Assembly: GCF_001949145.1 (NCBI RefSeq)
Contig: NW_019091394.1
Span: 976,804-1,040,803 of the forward strand
Source: Acanthaster planci
Lineage: Eukaryota; Echinodermata; Asteroidea; Valvatida; Acanthasteridae
DNA length: 64,000 nt
Direction of reading: 5' to 3'
The position numbers and the translations under genes are program-made. The notes under the pieces are model-generated. The model was not told the DNA's origin, did not search any database, and saw only the letters and a list, made by a program, of their open reading frames with translations. Shown here piece after piece: positions 12,701 to 24,700 of this stretch. Position 1 is the stretch's first letter. Every line of letters begins with the position of its first letter.

Positions 12701-15700
12701 TCGGCAGCAAGCTATCCCCTGCAATTATCTCAATTGGTATAATGAGACTGCTTGCTGTGTGCACCTGACACAAGGGTAGGAAAAAAAAAAAAAAACTGGC
12801 CTGACAGCTGTCACGGGGATGTGGTAGTGACCCATATGTCTGCTAAACACAGGTAGCGAGCCGTGCTTGCACTGTGCTGGGCAAGTGGCACTCCACTTCA
12901 GTGTTACTCTCTCCTATGAGGGGGGGAGGAGGGAATATACATTGTACCAGTGCCAATCGAATGTACCGGTATTATTCAAGAAATGACTTTCTGGTCGTAC
13001 CTGTCAGCCCGACTGCCAGAGTGCCATGCCATTTACAGTGGGCTGACATTCAGACATTTTGGAGGGATTTCCTTTGAATGGAACGCTGTGTCTCGCAACT
13101 GTGAAAATGACCCAAGCTAACGAAATGAGTCGCAAGTCGGCCACAGCCACTTTGGAGTGAAGAGCCCTGTAGAAGAATTCTGCACAACGTAAATCGACGG
13201 AAACTCTCTCCCTACTCCGCCCGGGTAAAGTCCGGTTTCATTAGGATGCCCAACTGAGCTCAGTCTGCTATTTCTAAAATGGAGACTAGGACAAAAATCA
13301 CTTTTCAAAATGGCCTTACGATTCATTTTGTGGCATCCGGCCACATACGCCATATTGATAGAGCCCCGTTTTTTTCTTTTTTTCTTTTTTTCTCTCTATG
13401 GCAATCAAAATTCCTTGCCCCGCTGCTGTGATGTACAACGCACTCAGTATATACTCAGCGTAACTGATTCTCTCAGTCCACTGTGGCATGATGCGTTTCT
13501 TGCATACCCAGCCTTGCCAAATCACTAACCACAATTTAGACATTCTCAGAACCGAAAAAAAAAATCATTCTTGTAAGAGCTATCTCGTACTGTGTAGAGC
13601 ATGAGAATCCAATCAATGTTCCCTGCGCAACGGCCCCTAGGGTAACAGAAAAAAAAATCATGGTCATGGCTACATACAGTCTCTTGCACCTGTCGCTAAA
13701 TAAAACATCACACGGTTAATTGGTGTCCTCCGGACTCAATATCATGATGTACAAGGAGGCTCTTTTTTTTTTTTAATTTGCTGGATTCAGGAGGCGCGGT
13801 GTATACATAATGGAAGCCAAGGAGGTTTGCCCTGGTAGTAAACTGTACATGTGTGGGGGGGGTTGATACAGAAGAGATCGCCCCAAATTTTTGACTAGTT
13901 GGTGTGTGTCTTGAGGCCCTTACATGTACTGTTGGATCAGCTGTGGAAATGAAATAACCGTGTCAAGGCACAATTTTCTTCAGGCTTCAGTCAGCTAGAT
14001 TGCAAATTAAGGTATATCTGGAATCAGTTGGTCAAAAAAGACGAATCAATTGATAAACAGGTGCATGTAGGAAAAAACGGTGAATAAATAGCCAGCTGAA
14101 TTAAGCATTTTTCGATTGCGTGCGAATGTGTTACTTTCATTTGGCCGTCCACAGAACAGCTGGCATTTTGATTCTGACGAAGCATTTTTTGATGTCAAGT
14201 TTAAATGCTCAGAGAACTCTAGACAGTACGACGCATTTTAATTTAGAGTTTTGAAAAAAAAATGCAGAAGAAACAGCGTACATGTATGTGTTGAGAATGG
14301 AAATTTCTAGACCAGTAGTAATGGTAGAAAAAATTTTCACACTTTCTTCCCCTGTGTGAAAAAGGAAGTTAAACAACTTATTTCACAAGTGGGTCAATTT
14401 TTCACATCTCTTTACACCAGTGGGAAACATGGTCACACCTTTTCCCACAAGTGGGAAAAAGATTTCACAGCTTTTTCTTTCACAAGTGGGAAATTTGACT
14501 GTGAATGTGTATTCTTTTTCACAGTTTTTCCCAGTCATTTTTTGCAGGGTTACGTTTCAATTGCCATGTACCGCACACGTACAAGAGCTGTCACACCTTT
14601 CACATTATGAGCCTGGCTAAACTCAACATGTAACAGCCCCGAGCGTGCCCCATCATGCCCTTATCAAGGACATTATGTCTCAACATGATGCCAGATTCCC
14701 GCCAACATTTTCATAAGTCATATCACCGGTCTACTTTGCCACAGACCCAGATCGGGACCGTCAGTAAACTGGATTATGTGTGTCACTTGTACCTGTACAG
14801 GGCGTCACCCGATGAGGCCAGCCTCTCATGTTTGTGTATTGGCGCCCCTGGGAGAGCAAAAAGAGTAAAAAGGTTACACGAGAAACCTTGAGAAAAGCCA
14901 GCAGAAGCTGTCGCTAGCTTACTGTGTACACACATGCAGTGTGATCTCGACCAATAGTTGGACACTGATAAGGGGTTTGCAGGGGGGATAAAGGCATCAC
15001 AGTTTTAAACCAGACTGGCGTGTGATTGCATGGATCAGCTAATCAGGAGAACCTGGAACTGACACAGGCATTTGTGGACAGGGCGTCGATGTGAGTTCTC
15101 TCTTGGACGCGTCAGGCATCAGCATGGAAATCGGGGGCGGCACAGTCACTGTTTTATCAACAGAATGATGTGCCAGGCACAGATTTGTGAAGAAATGTCT
15201 GAGCCAACAAAGCCATTGGTGGATACTTGTTGATGCAGCGTTTTGGACAAGCAAATCAGCAATATTAACATCAGTTTCCATCAGCTCTTTGGAGAATCTA
15301 CTGACAGTGTTCTTTAAAAAGTTTGAAACCAACAAAGGCAACGAAAGATACTCGCTGATATGAAACTTTGTTTTTATATGAGCAACTCTTCCAGTATTGA
15401 AACCAGTGGCTTGATGACACTTTCATCTGCTGAACCAGAACAGCAAGGAAAAGCTTTTCTACCAAGGGCTCGATAGCAAAAGAGAAATGCCAAATCAATT
15501 GGTGCTTGTTGATGTCAACTCACCGATTTTAAGACAAGACTCTCGCAATCATCAGTGTTGAAATCAGTGGATCAGAATTTGCGATATTGAACTAGAATTT
15601 GTAAAAGGAGATGTATCAGATGTCGTGAAATGCACTGCAGCAAATTCAAGAATGTCGGTGTTGAGACATTTCGGCATGATCAAGTGTTGCTCACGATCAA

Positions 15701-18700
15701 CTCATCCCTCAACTCAGATTGGCCCTCTTGCATCCACGTAGCGGACGTTTCACCGCAGCCTCGCCATGCTCCTCCACAGCTACGGCCTGACCCGCAAGGC
15801 AGGCAGGCGGCGGTCTCGCCCCAGTGTGAGTAGCACAGGTGCCAATGGTTTTTAATGGTCGCCAGATTTATTACCCGTCTGCACCAGCTCCACTACAATT
15901 TCATCTCTGATTACCTTTAGTTCCATCCATGTACACGACATGTAACCAAGGGCGTAGATTGGTTTGCACAGCTTCGATTGTGATGAAACATGCATGTAAA
16001 CATTTTTACCCACACGTATATGTGAGGGAAATGATCCTTTGGGCCCCTGCAAGTCAATACAAGGGAGTGACGTATGAAGTACATATTATGTACCCTATTG
16101 CTTGTACATGTACACTGTTGATATTTGATACCAGTAGTGTGGAAATTGCTGCGCAAATATGAAATGATCTGTTCTTGTTGGTTTAAAAATATTTACAGAG
16201 TGAATGTACCGTACTCGAGCATGTAAATGCGTGAAACAAACGGTGTAAATTGATTCATCATAAGAATCTTGATCATGCCCCCCCTCCGCGTGTCTAATAA
16301 CATCTCCCCACCTCGCTCTGTGGGCTTTGGCTTCCCCGCCTCTTCCCTCTTGTCTCTGGCTTGTTATCTTCTTAATAGGCTCGTTTGCTCAGCATCTGTC
16401 ACGACTCTGATCTTGCAGGAATGTGCTGCCTCTGGAGTTAGGTCCCCCCCCTTCCTCCCTTCCCCGGTTCCCCGGCTCGTCTGCATTCCGGTAATGCCAC
16501 GTGAACGTATCCGGCTACACGTAGCGGTGGCTATATCATGACTCGAATTACCCCGACTCGTGGGTCAGCTAATCCCTGCTGTGTAGTAGACACGAGGTCC
16601 TCGGTCGCAAACATTTCTGGTCCCCCGTCACTCAAAAAAGCTGAGACGCGGTCGCCGCTCAAGTTGCCAGGCTTCAGGAGGAGAGTGTCGTGTCAGTTGC
16701 TGTGCTGCATCATGCGTTGCCAGGGGCAACCGCATCCCTCGCACCATCTCTTGAAATGCCCTCCCCTGTGTTGCTGTGATTGTACTGCAGAGGGAGAAGA
16801 AAATTCTGGTGAAATGATACCAAGGGATTTAAGCAGTTGCCGCCTCTCAATCATACGTGCCAGATCGTTGTTTATTTTTTATTTACACAACAGGATACAA
16901 TTGACAACATTCCCCTGTGGACAGTTGAAACTGGAGCAGCTGGAATCTCTTCCATTCTGCTGATGTTCTCGAGAAACTGTTTAATACATGTGGAATGTTG
17001 ACCTTGTGTGTCTTTTTGTCAGTTGACAAAGAAATGCCAGAGGGCTAGTCACTCGTACATGCATCCGAGGAAACCAGACTGAGAAGTTGGAGGCTGTTGA
17101 AGTTCAGCATCAGCATAGCCGCATCCACATCCTGTGCCTTGGGCTAGGTCCGGGTCTCTGGCTTTTGCAAGCGCAATCAGTGGGCACCCTCTGGTAATGG
17201 CCGTAGCCCCGGCTTCGGACACGGCCTGCTCTCATGGCCGACCGTTTGCAACCCGAGCCCTCGCAGCATGCTCTCCACAAGCACCGCTCGGACACTCTCT
17301 GGTCTGGCTGCGATTTGGCCTGAGTAAGCAAATGCTTCTCTGGCCGTGGCCCGATGAGTGACATGAGTGACATTCTGGGGTAGCAGGGGTGTCACTTTTC
17401 TCCTCCCCTCGTTGTTTGTTAACCCCCGTGCTATTTCATTGAGAGACCACTCGAGTGGCTAGCAGACAGGTGGTAACCATGATCTTATGTTGTGTTAACA
17501 TATGCTCTGAGGGATAGGAGAACATGTACAGGAGCTTGGCATTGGGTCATTCCATGAGGTTGGGGCACAATTTGTGACGGTGTCTTCGTTACACTGGTAA
17601 CTTTTACCACCTGTCATGACCTTTAGAGTAGGTCATTTACTCTGTAAAAATAACACACCCCCTCTGTGTTCAGCCTTGCAAATGTATAACAATGTCAATT
17701 TGGAATCCACGTTCAGGGAGATAGCTGTTCATTTTTACGGAACCCATGCAACGACTGACACAGTCACAAATTGTGCCCCAGCCTCATGGCATGACCCAAT
17801 GGTACTTGACTGTGTCGGTCAGTACAGGTGGCTTATAGAACTTGTCCATACCATCCAGCAAGCGCATCCACAGAATGCAAAACCAAACATAACCAAAAAT
17901 GGCAAAAAATCTTTGCATCAACCTGTAGGTTGTTTACAGTAATGGTGAATTAGTCACGACGCAGACTGATCTGTTTCATTGAGCTGTGGACCACATTGTT
18001 CCTTTAGGATGAGAAAAAAGTAAAGGGGGAAAAAAACGGGTATGCGGTGCCTGTTGAATCATGCCAGCAAAAGGCCGAACCCGTTGTTAAAATCCAGGCC
18101 TGCTGGTTCAATACGGTTATTGGCAAACTACTTTGGGACGAGAACGAAAACTGGTTGTTGGAAATAATGATTCACTGGTGCTGAAGCGCCAGCCAACATT
18201 AATCAGCGCAGGTGTTTTTCGCATCGATTCGGTGACGATTCGGGATGTGGGTCATTTTGCATGTCGTAAACAGCACTTAGTAACGTGATCCGCCGTTGAT
18301 TTGTCACATCTCGGCCTCTTTTCGGCCCCGCCAAGACACCGTCTGCCCTCCCGCGATCGATGGGATGATGCCGTGAAACAAAGAGGAGAAGGAGAGGAAT
18401 TGATCCATGTTTGGAGGGTCGAGAACTCGAGGGGCGAACATGCACCGTGGCCAGGCTTAAGATGTACTCATGTCTTCTCCTTTCAGTGCATTTGCACTTA
18501 AAAAGTGTACAGTTCATGCTCCGGAAAGAGACAAGAACATTTTCACCTCACGAGCAAAATTCCTGAAGACGAACTTCTTGCTTTCCAGTTCTTGTTGATT
18601 AAAATCTTGCATTAAAATGTTGGGTTCGAAATCAAACTGTGGCCATTAGTTCAATCAAACCTGTAAACTGAAAAGAGTACTGTTAATTGATTGATCTACA

Positions 18701-21700
18701 TGTAATCAGAAACTTGCAGACCTACATGTTGTACTGGGTTGAGGGATGGCATCAGTGTCCTTTCGGAAGACATTTGGCCGAGAATTGAGCACACATCTAC
18801 ACTGCAAAAATTTTGCTGGGAAGACCTCGGAAGAAGGCAGCTGCAGATGGTACGCATGTGTGTACATTGTACATGTATGTGTAATTGACACGAGTTGGGT
18901 CTTTTTTGGCCTTCGGCACAAAAGCCGGTTTCCCCCCCATTACCAACTGGAGCCCTTCCTGCCTCGTTGATTATCAGTGCGGTCGGCCGGTTCCTGCCAC
19001 AGGTGGGAATGGGCGCTTGCCTAGCAAGGCATCGGCTAATGGGTTCAGATAAGTGTGAGATGGTGCCTGCCGCACCGGTCCCCCGTGCCCGTGCTAGTGT
19101 TGAGTGGATGGGAAAGAAATACCGGGGGAGTGCCTAATCGTCCGTAATCAATCAATTACGAGTATTATAATGGGGCCAGAAATTCTGTTTTACAGGTTTG
19201 GAAATTGAGAAGAAATTGTGAAGAATTAACTCATTTTTGTTCCCAGAAATTTTCTTTAGACGGGAAACATTATGATGCCGTGTTTTTTCATGTGCACCTT
19301 CCTATGGGAGCTCAATAGGTCACATCCCACCCCACTGCTTAAGGAAAATGCACAAAGCATGAATGTCATTAGGACAGGTCAATCATCCCATGTGTTTCAG
19401 TGAACTGGTCCATTTTTTGTGGGGGGGATTCAAAGACTATTGCTTTTTTTAACTAAAAACACAGCTTAAGAAATGAAGCAAAGAAAGTTGAATAAGAGCA
19501 TGCCATATGGAATGAACATAACATTTGTAAATAGGATTGGATCTGAGCACTGTTAAGCACTGTATTTTGCAACAAAAGCCAAGTTGTCAATAGCACAGAA
19601 AATTGCAGCTCGTTTTGTGTCTCACTTTCAAACGTGTATGTGCGAAAACTCCACAGGTCCTACCTCTGAAGTGTACACAGCGCGGTCATCCAAGCTTCAT
19701 TCTGGATAATTTCATTATGCTCGATTCCAGGGTCAGCACTGCCACGCTGACTGTTTCCACCTCCCTCTCGTGCCCACAGTCTCGTTGCACCAATCTTGTC
19801 CCCGATATTTATAGATGGCGCAAATATTTACTTTTGAGCTGGTCGGACACAGTTTAAATGTATTTGCATTTACTCAGAATGAGCATCAACGTTCCAGTAT
19901 ATTGAAAAGTTGCCGCAGTATCCGGCTCACGTACATCCTGGTGTGTCCGACTTCTCAGCTTGCAGTACCCAACCTTATTTCTGTGCAAATAGTTGGAAAA
20001 CTTCCCTTTGTTAGTTTTGGGTTTCTGAAAGTATCACAGGCAGCTCGGGGCACAGCCTCTCTTGCCAGCATGTATATCTATAACGTGCATTTACTGGAAG
20101 GCACGTACATGTAATACGTGTTAATGTATTCGGTGCATGTTGTGCGTTATCGCTCGGCTGTGCATAACAAATCGATGGTCAAGCGTTGGGAGGACGGGGG
20201 TTGCTGTGCAGGGGGATGTGCAAGGGCCGGAGGCGATGACCGCTTGATTCGGTGGATGGCCAAGTAAGCGTGAGGCCAGGCCCGTGGGAAGGAGGACGAT
20301 GAACACAAACACGCCTATGTGCTCGAGCTAAAGGAGTGCACATGATGATTTTTATTTTCAGATGTTTTTAAATGACACTAGCAGTGCACATGTAGTTGCT
20401 GCTTTTTGTAGTATTTGCTTCAGACATGAGAGAAAGCTTGTGCATTCTGATGACGGACAATAGCATTGCATTAGAGATCATTTTCATCATACGTGTACGT
20501 GCATATGTAAGTCTGAATATAATGACTCCCATAGAGCAGGTTAAGAAGTCAGTTTTACGCAGCAGTTTGTGATCATTTCAATCCATTCTCCGCCTGTCAT
20601 TTGTACCCCCCGTGTGGAGAGAGAGTAAAGTGTCTTGCCTATGGACATTCGCTTCAAGATCACTATTTGGTTTGGTTGGTTCCATGTATGCGTACCACTT
20701 AATCTTTGTTTCTGTAATGATCGTCGGACTGTGGTACTTTCTTTCGCATTCAGAGTTCTGTCCATCATGAGACTGATCCCCCCTTACAGTGTGCTTATTT
20801 CCTATTGCGAATAAAAACAGTACCTGATGTTACTGCAGTGACACCAAGACTGCAAGGGCTTCGTTCTCTCCAACACTTGAGCAGCTACTGAATTGCATCT
20901 TTGTATTTTCCTTGATCCCACGCGTATACAAAACACAATTGTTTTTGGGTCAGCTTTGCAGTTCCTGTAATTGGCTTAGCGCACGGAGTAATCGTCTTTG
21001 GCTTCTGCTAGGCAATTCTAGTAATTGGCTTAGCGTCTTGAGAACAATGGAATACTGGTTCAATAGCGTAAACGTGCCGAGGACACCTGGAAGGCTAATG
21101 AAAAGAACGCCATCTGGATGTGCTCTGCCAACGAGACATCCAGACAGGGCAATGGGACATTTTTTCCCAGTACAAATCGGCTGGGACCACAGAGAACTCC
21201 AATTAGGCAGACTGCCCCTCGTGGGATCTCATTAATTGTTTTCAACCCATCTCTAACAAGCCCCCCAAATCCCCAGTGCGCACTGCCTGTGCTGTTCAAG
21301 AGATGTTTTCTCTTGATTATGGGGAAGGGGGGCAGCATTGTCTGCAACGGACAAGCGCTAATTGGCTAATGCTTTTAAGCTGTCCATTTGTGAAAGGGCC
21401 CGGCATTGATTTGTATGTGTTCCGGAAGATTACCACAATTTATTAGGACAGGGCAAGAGACAGGAAGACTTACAGGCAAAGGAGGGGAAAAAAAGAATAA
21501 AAGTGATTGCCTGACACAGAATGTATTGGGTGTGATGTCTAGTTTTCAGTGATTTTATTCAGTTGAACTGAAGGTTTGATTGGATCTCACCAAAAAAGCT
21601 TTTTTTGTTTAGTTTTATGTCTTCACATCCCGTTTCATGGAAAAACACTCTGATCCGCTATTAAGCTAGAAGAGACACTTTTCTGTGGGATCACACAAAC

Positions 21701-24700
21701 AGAAGGTCGCTCACGAGATTGTTCAGAAATTTCTTTTGGGAGAATACAGTTTGGAAAACTGAATGGAATGGGGGGGGGAGGTGGGTTGAGGAACAGGTGG
21801 AATCCAACAGGGTGGCACTGAAAACTTCACACCACTTTTCCCACGCCTGACTGCTGTTGCACTGTTATGCGCATCTTTCCGGACTGGTCCTGTCAGCAAG
21901 TGTTCATGACGATCACCTACCTTGACCCCGCCAGGGTCTTATTTGAAGTTCCTATTTATTTCGGTTGTCCGAAATTTTTTCAGTGCTTCAGCTTACCAAA
22001 CATCCTGTTCAGGTTTCTTTAAAGCACTTGCATTCTGCGTCAGCCAGGAAATACAGGAAAGTTTTTTTTTTTTCAGTCAAGCGTGCATTTAAATGGCCGC
22101 TCAAGAGCAATGTGGGTGAATATTTCTACGGGGTCTTGATTTCCTGGGCCGAATCTTTGAAGTCGGTGAGTGCTGGACCGCGCTATTCCCATCTGGCTTA
22201 TAGCGTTTCAGGCGGATTCTTCTGATGTGGTTCAGAAGCCTGTAATGCTCTGGCCTAGTTTTTTATCATCTCGACGGAGTCTCGGTACGTTGGCTGTATT
22301 ACGGTAGCCACAAATACCTGAAAACAAGGCTGGTGTGTTTTATAGGGCCTGCTCCCTTCATAAATCAGTGCAGGGCATCTCCAGTCGAGTTCCAAATTAG
22401 ATTTTCAGAAAGGAGGCAGTTTTTTTTTTTCTTAATCCATGCCTATGATATCTTTGCCGTAATTCAGTGCCCCTTTGTGGTGCGACTTGGCCAAAGGCAG
22501 GCAAAATTGTCATAAATCACTGCGTCGTTAATGGCAGTGGGGCATAATGTGGCCATGTGGGACCAGTGGGCCTTATTGAGAAGTCGGCCATATTGAATTG
22601 AAAGGGAGGTTACCTTTGTTTTTTTTGGGGGGGGAGGAAGCTGAGAATAAAAATTTAAGCATGAAATAAAAGTTCCCTTTCAAATTAACCCGAACCATCT
22701 TGAATCCAACTAGCATACATGATTTCAAGGGTCAATAGGAGTTTGGGGTTAATATCATTTATGCTGATTTATGCTGAATTTGTGACAAATTACTTGTTAT
22801 GTAAATGTTTTAAGCAAAATTAAAAAAAAAAAAGAATATGGTGTAAGATGTGAAATTCCAGATAGCCTGACCTCTCTCCATTGATTAGACTGAACCAGAA
22901 TGCAATCAAAAATGGCATCCCTATTCAGTGGAGTCGATGCACAAAGAAGTTTGCTATTAAAGCCTAGAAACTTCCTGCTGAAGCAGAATGGACTACCAGC
23001 CAAAATTTCACATGGATGCACATTGCCTTTGGTCACCAGCCTATATTTTGACTAGCAAAAAAAACTTTGTCGGGCAAAATTTAAGTGGCTGCACGAAGCT
23101 GGACCTGGTTACAAAAATAGTAGTGCTCCTCAGTACACCACATATAAATTGCTGAGACGTCAAACGGGCAACCTGGTACATTGTCAGTGCCCAGGCTGTG
23201 AAAGCAATTATCCTACAGTCTTAAAGTGCGGATTGAAAAAGTCTGTTCTGTCTTTGTGTATTCGTCTCCAGCTCTATGACAAGATCAACACCAAGTCCAG
23301 CGAGCAGATGCCCAACAAGAAGGACATCCCCTCAGACAGCGTGCAGAGATCCAAAGACGTAAGTAGCAACCTTTGTCAGCACCTTGTATCCCCATTAGTG
23401 CTGCCGAGTACTGTAATTCTCGTCAGCTTGCACACTGGCATAACGCCCTCTCTTGACAAGTGACACCAGGAAGGCGTATTACACTCCCCCCCCCCGAGCA
23501 GACAAATCTGCATCCCCCCCCGCTAATCTAATCAGTTTCAGCCGGGCTTCAGTGCATGATTCATCGTCGTCATTTATGACGTCCGTGAGTGTATCTTTGA
23601 ACCCCACCAAGTGTATCGCGGGGCCCTGTCCTCGCCTGAGTATGTAGGCTAACAGGCCCTAATCGACGCTGCTGCAGTTTCTTGCAGTGTGCGCTGGCGA
23701 CGTTCCAGGGATTTTTTTGAGACCCGACACATGCCACCCGTGCGGCGTGGTCCCAGTAAATGCCGCCCTCTGCTGTCCACTTTTCAATCAGGGAGAAAAA
23801 GTCTATATTATCGGACAATCGATGGTAGGCATTTTTCTGGCTGAGTGATTATCACTTTGCACAGATAGCTTCATCCACCTCCTTCATTAGTCACTCTAAT
23901 TAACGAGATTCACGGCCCGATTGTGAAGACAATAGATATGGAAAGGAACATCCAATGGCATGTTCCATTGCTGGTAAAATTAGCCTAATTAGTGCTGTCA
24001 AGGGGAAGATGACAAGGATTCCCTTCCCCCCTCTCCATTTCATACTTAATGAAGGGACTGTGTGCAAGAAATATGGGAGAGAGGTTGATCTGTTCATGTA
24101 GTGCTCATTGGGTTTGTTCCAGGTTGAAAATTGATGGAATTACAGGTGTTGCCACGTTGAAATGGGTTTTCAGTGTTTAAAGCAAATCTCCATCACATGT
24201 ACAACGTGTGCTAAATGTGTGCTGGTACAAATTTACAGTAAACTAGAGACTTCACAAATATTTTGATCTCAAATGTGAAGTCAGTTGTTTTGTAGAAATG
24301 AGTTACTATAGAGTCTGAATATTTTGGCGTCTCGTATGTAAGGTGTCCTATCTGTGCACAAGTACCCCCTCACTGTTGGCAAACAGACAGTCTGGGGTGA
24401 CTGCCAGGTGCTGTTGGTACACTGCTCACACTTCAACTGGCTACAGATTAGCAGGATTACGATTGGGTGTTCGGTAACCAGGCTGGCAGGAGCAAGCATG
24501 GGTATACAGCATTACCTCAAGTGGGATCACTGTTCGGTGTAAAAAATTAAGCGCCCTCGCTTGTTCACGTGTGAAGGTCACACAACCTTTCATTTTCGGG
24601 CCGAAGTTGGTAGAGCTGTGGAGGAGTGAAATTTGTTTGGCACAGTACAAACATGCTTGGGAAAAAAAAGATAGCCAACCAATCGGCCTCGCAAAGTCTA

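Larger units (their letters stand above)
7118..23271 (+). other. 16 kb CASK intron between the two L27 exons
   Basis: The largest intron in the window. Recognised content is a CTCF-like site (7662-7680), a SINE-1 fragment (9225-9270), the candidate alternative first exon (12099-12218), a GTGGGAAA-rich tract (14355-14535), a 39-bp TIR element (17540-17801) and a paired TAATTGGCTTAGCG motif (20968-21035). Other stretches (7700-9200, 9300-11900, 12300-14300, 14600-17500, 17850-20900 and 21400-23200) show no gene that I can support. Confidence 0.75.

Noticed and set aside
15000-15620. Minus-strand frames that look like a decayed coding region
   Set aside because: Interrupted by stops in every frame, and no family could be named.
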